Source: Steromphala cineraria
Taxonomy: Eukaryota; Mollusca; Gastropoda; Trochida; Trochidae
Assembly: GCA_916613615.1 (NCBI GenBank)
Contig: OU744731.1
Location: 12,902,726 to 12,966,725, forward strand
Reading direction: 5' to 3'
Length of the DNA stretch: 64,000 nt
The position numbers and the translations under genes are program-made. The notes below the pieces were generated by a model. The model was not told the DNA's origin and did no database searches. It saw only the letters and a program-made list of their open reading frames with translations. The stretch's first letter is position 1. Every line of letters starts with the position of its first letter. Shown here piece by piece: positions 62,701 to 64,000 of the stretch.

Positions 62701-64000
62701 GGATATGCACCACAATAGGCTCAAATGTACACAAAAATCAATGCTATCTGCTGGTGCCAACCAATCTTCTCACAGATTTTTAGTTTTTGTATAATTGGCT
62801 TTAGATGGACCTTATTGTACATTTGAGCAGATATTGTCATTATTGTCCCTACGATGAAATTTTCTTAATATGGCTTGGATATGCACCACAATAGGCTCAA
62901 ATGTACACAAAAATCAATGCTATCTGCTGGTGCCAACCAATCTTCTCACAGATTTTTAGTTTTTGTATAATTGGCTTTAGATGCGACCTTAATGTACATT
63001 TGAGCAGATATTGTCATTATTGTCCCTACGATGAAATTTTCTTAATATGGCTTGAATATGCACCAAAATGGGCTCAAATGTACACAAAAATCAATGCTAT
63101 CTGCTGGTGCCAACCAATCTTCTCACAGATTTTTAGTTTTTGTATAATTGGCTTTAGATGCGACCTTATTGTACATTTGAGCAGATATTGTCATTATTGT
63201 CCCTACGATGAAATTTTCTTAATATGGCTTGGATATGCACCAGAAGGGGCTCAAATGTACACAAACATAAATGCTATCTGCTGGTGCCAACCTATCTTCT
63301 CACAGATTTTTAGTTTTTGTATAATTGGCTTTAGATGCCACCTTTATGTAGAGTTGAGCAGATATTGTCATTATTTCCCTACGATGAAATTTTCTTAATA
63401 TGGCTTGGATATGCACCAAAATGGGCTCAAATGTATACAAAAATCAATGCTATCTGCTGGTGCCAACCAATCTTCTCACAGATTTTTTGTTTTTTTATGA
63501 TTGGCTTTAGATGCCACCTTTATGTAGAGTTGAGCAGATATTGTCATTATTTTCCCTACGATGAGATTTTCTTCATATTGCTTGGATATGCACCAAAATG
63601 GGCTCAAATGTACACAAAAATCAATGCTATCTGCTGGTGCCAACCAATTTTCTCACAGATTTTTAGTTTTTGTATAATTTGCTTTAGATGCGACCTTTAT
63701 GTAGAGTTGAGCAGATATTGATATTATTTTCCCTACGATGAAATTTTCTTAATATGGCTTGGATATGCACCACAATAGGCTCAAATGTACACAAAAATCA
63801 ATGCTATCTGCTGGTGCCAACCAATTTTCTCACAGATTTTTAGTTTTTGTAAAAATGGCTTTATATGCGACCTTATTGTACATTTGAGCAGATATTGTCA
63901 TTATTGTCCCTACGATGAAATTTTCTTAATATGGCTTGGATATGCACCAAAAGGGGCTCAAATGTACACAAAAATAAATGCAATCTGCTGGTGCCAATCA
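52135..64000 (+). repeat. Satellite higher-order repeat, 6.2-6.4-kb 35/36-mer, two copies
   Basis: Copy A starts at about 52135 and copy B at about 58322. The offset is 6,187 up to about 60.1 kb. It is then 6,364 (one extra monomer in B, around 60.3 kb) to about 62.47 kb, and 5,657 afterwards (four monomers missing from B). All shifts are whole monomers, as expected from unequal exchange. Copy B runs off the window. Confidence 0.8.

Larger units (their letters stand above)
46726..64000 (+). repeat. 177-bp satellite array, ~97 monomers, continuing past the window
   Basis: Same family as 14250-15899. The first ~7.6 monomers are identical to copy 1. One monomer then lacks 9 bp at 48077, and the array continues unbroken to the window edge. 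Several monomer types are interspersed: CDLIVHL...PEGAQMYTN, CHLYVEL...PYNDIF, an FFMIGFRCHLYVEL...FFILLGY type and a KNGFICDL type. Most monomers are 177 bp. Variants with GATTGACC or GATGGACC are 1 bp short and shift the frame; a CACAATAGG variant introduces a TAG. The open frames (up to 411 codons) have no start-site, splice or composition evidence of being genes. Confidence 0.97.

Noticed and set aside
46726..64000. Satellite open frames as a family of tandem-repeat protein genes
   Set aside because: The openness follows from a 177-bp period; starts are arbitrary Mets inside monomers, frames are broken by 1-bp-short variants, and no promoter, splice site or terminal exon is visible.
46726..64000. 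CRISPR-like array
   Set aside because: The whole monomer is repeated without unique spacers, the monomer is far too long, and the context is eukaryotic.

Overview
This is a eukaryotic, AT-rich, repeat-dense window, most likely from an invertebrate. A bivalve mollusc is my best guess. The evidence is a spliced GNAT/YitH-type acetyltransferase gene with consensus splice sites, several retrotransposon families, a Tc1/mariner relic, a GTGAGTGAGTGAG-headed short element of the kind common in molluscs, and a 177-bp satellite. I see no bacterial operons, phage genes or CRISPR array. The species call is inference.

The dominant fact is a direct repeat with a period of exactly 32,476 bp. Positions 1-15600 recur at 32477-48076, and I noticed only two substitutions (12256/44732 and 12278/44754). 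Each copy carries, in order: a 3'-end fragment of an L1/Tx1-like LINE (- strand); a degenerate tRNA-like SINE head; a two-exon GNAT gene on the - strand (2016-10282 and 34492-42758) whose 7.4-kb intron is packed with repeats; a Jockey/I-group LINE on the + strand with broken ORF1 and ORF2; and the start of a 177-bp satellite array that cuts the LINE's reverse transcriptase just after its first catalytic aspartate motif.

The copies part company inside the satellite. In copy 1 the array is only about 9.3 monomers (14250-15899). It is followed by a ~10.1-kb block (15900-26004) bounded by structured inverted ends, which I read as a large non-coding transposon-like element holding a nested MITE and an old LINE fragment. 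Then come a broken paralogue of the GNAT gene (26149-28179, - strand), a gene-poor stretch, two overlapping relics of a Tc1-like transposase (30.2-31.65 kb), and the junction to copy 2 at 32476/32477. In copy 2 the array runs from 46726 to the end of the window (about 97 monomers) and shows nested higher-order repeats (3-mer, 15-mer and 35/36-mer).

The only plausible functional host gene is the GNAT acetyltransferase, present twice and identical in both copies. The long open frames in the satellite arise because 177 is a multiple of three; I do not regard them as genes. The 32.5-kb repeat is either a very recent segmental duplication nucleated at a satellite or an assembly artefact around an unresolved array. 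The sequence alone cannot decide.
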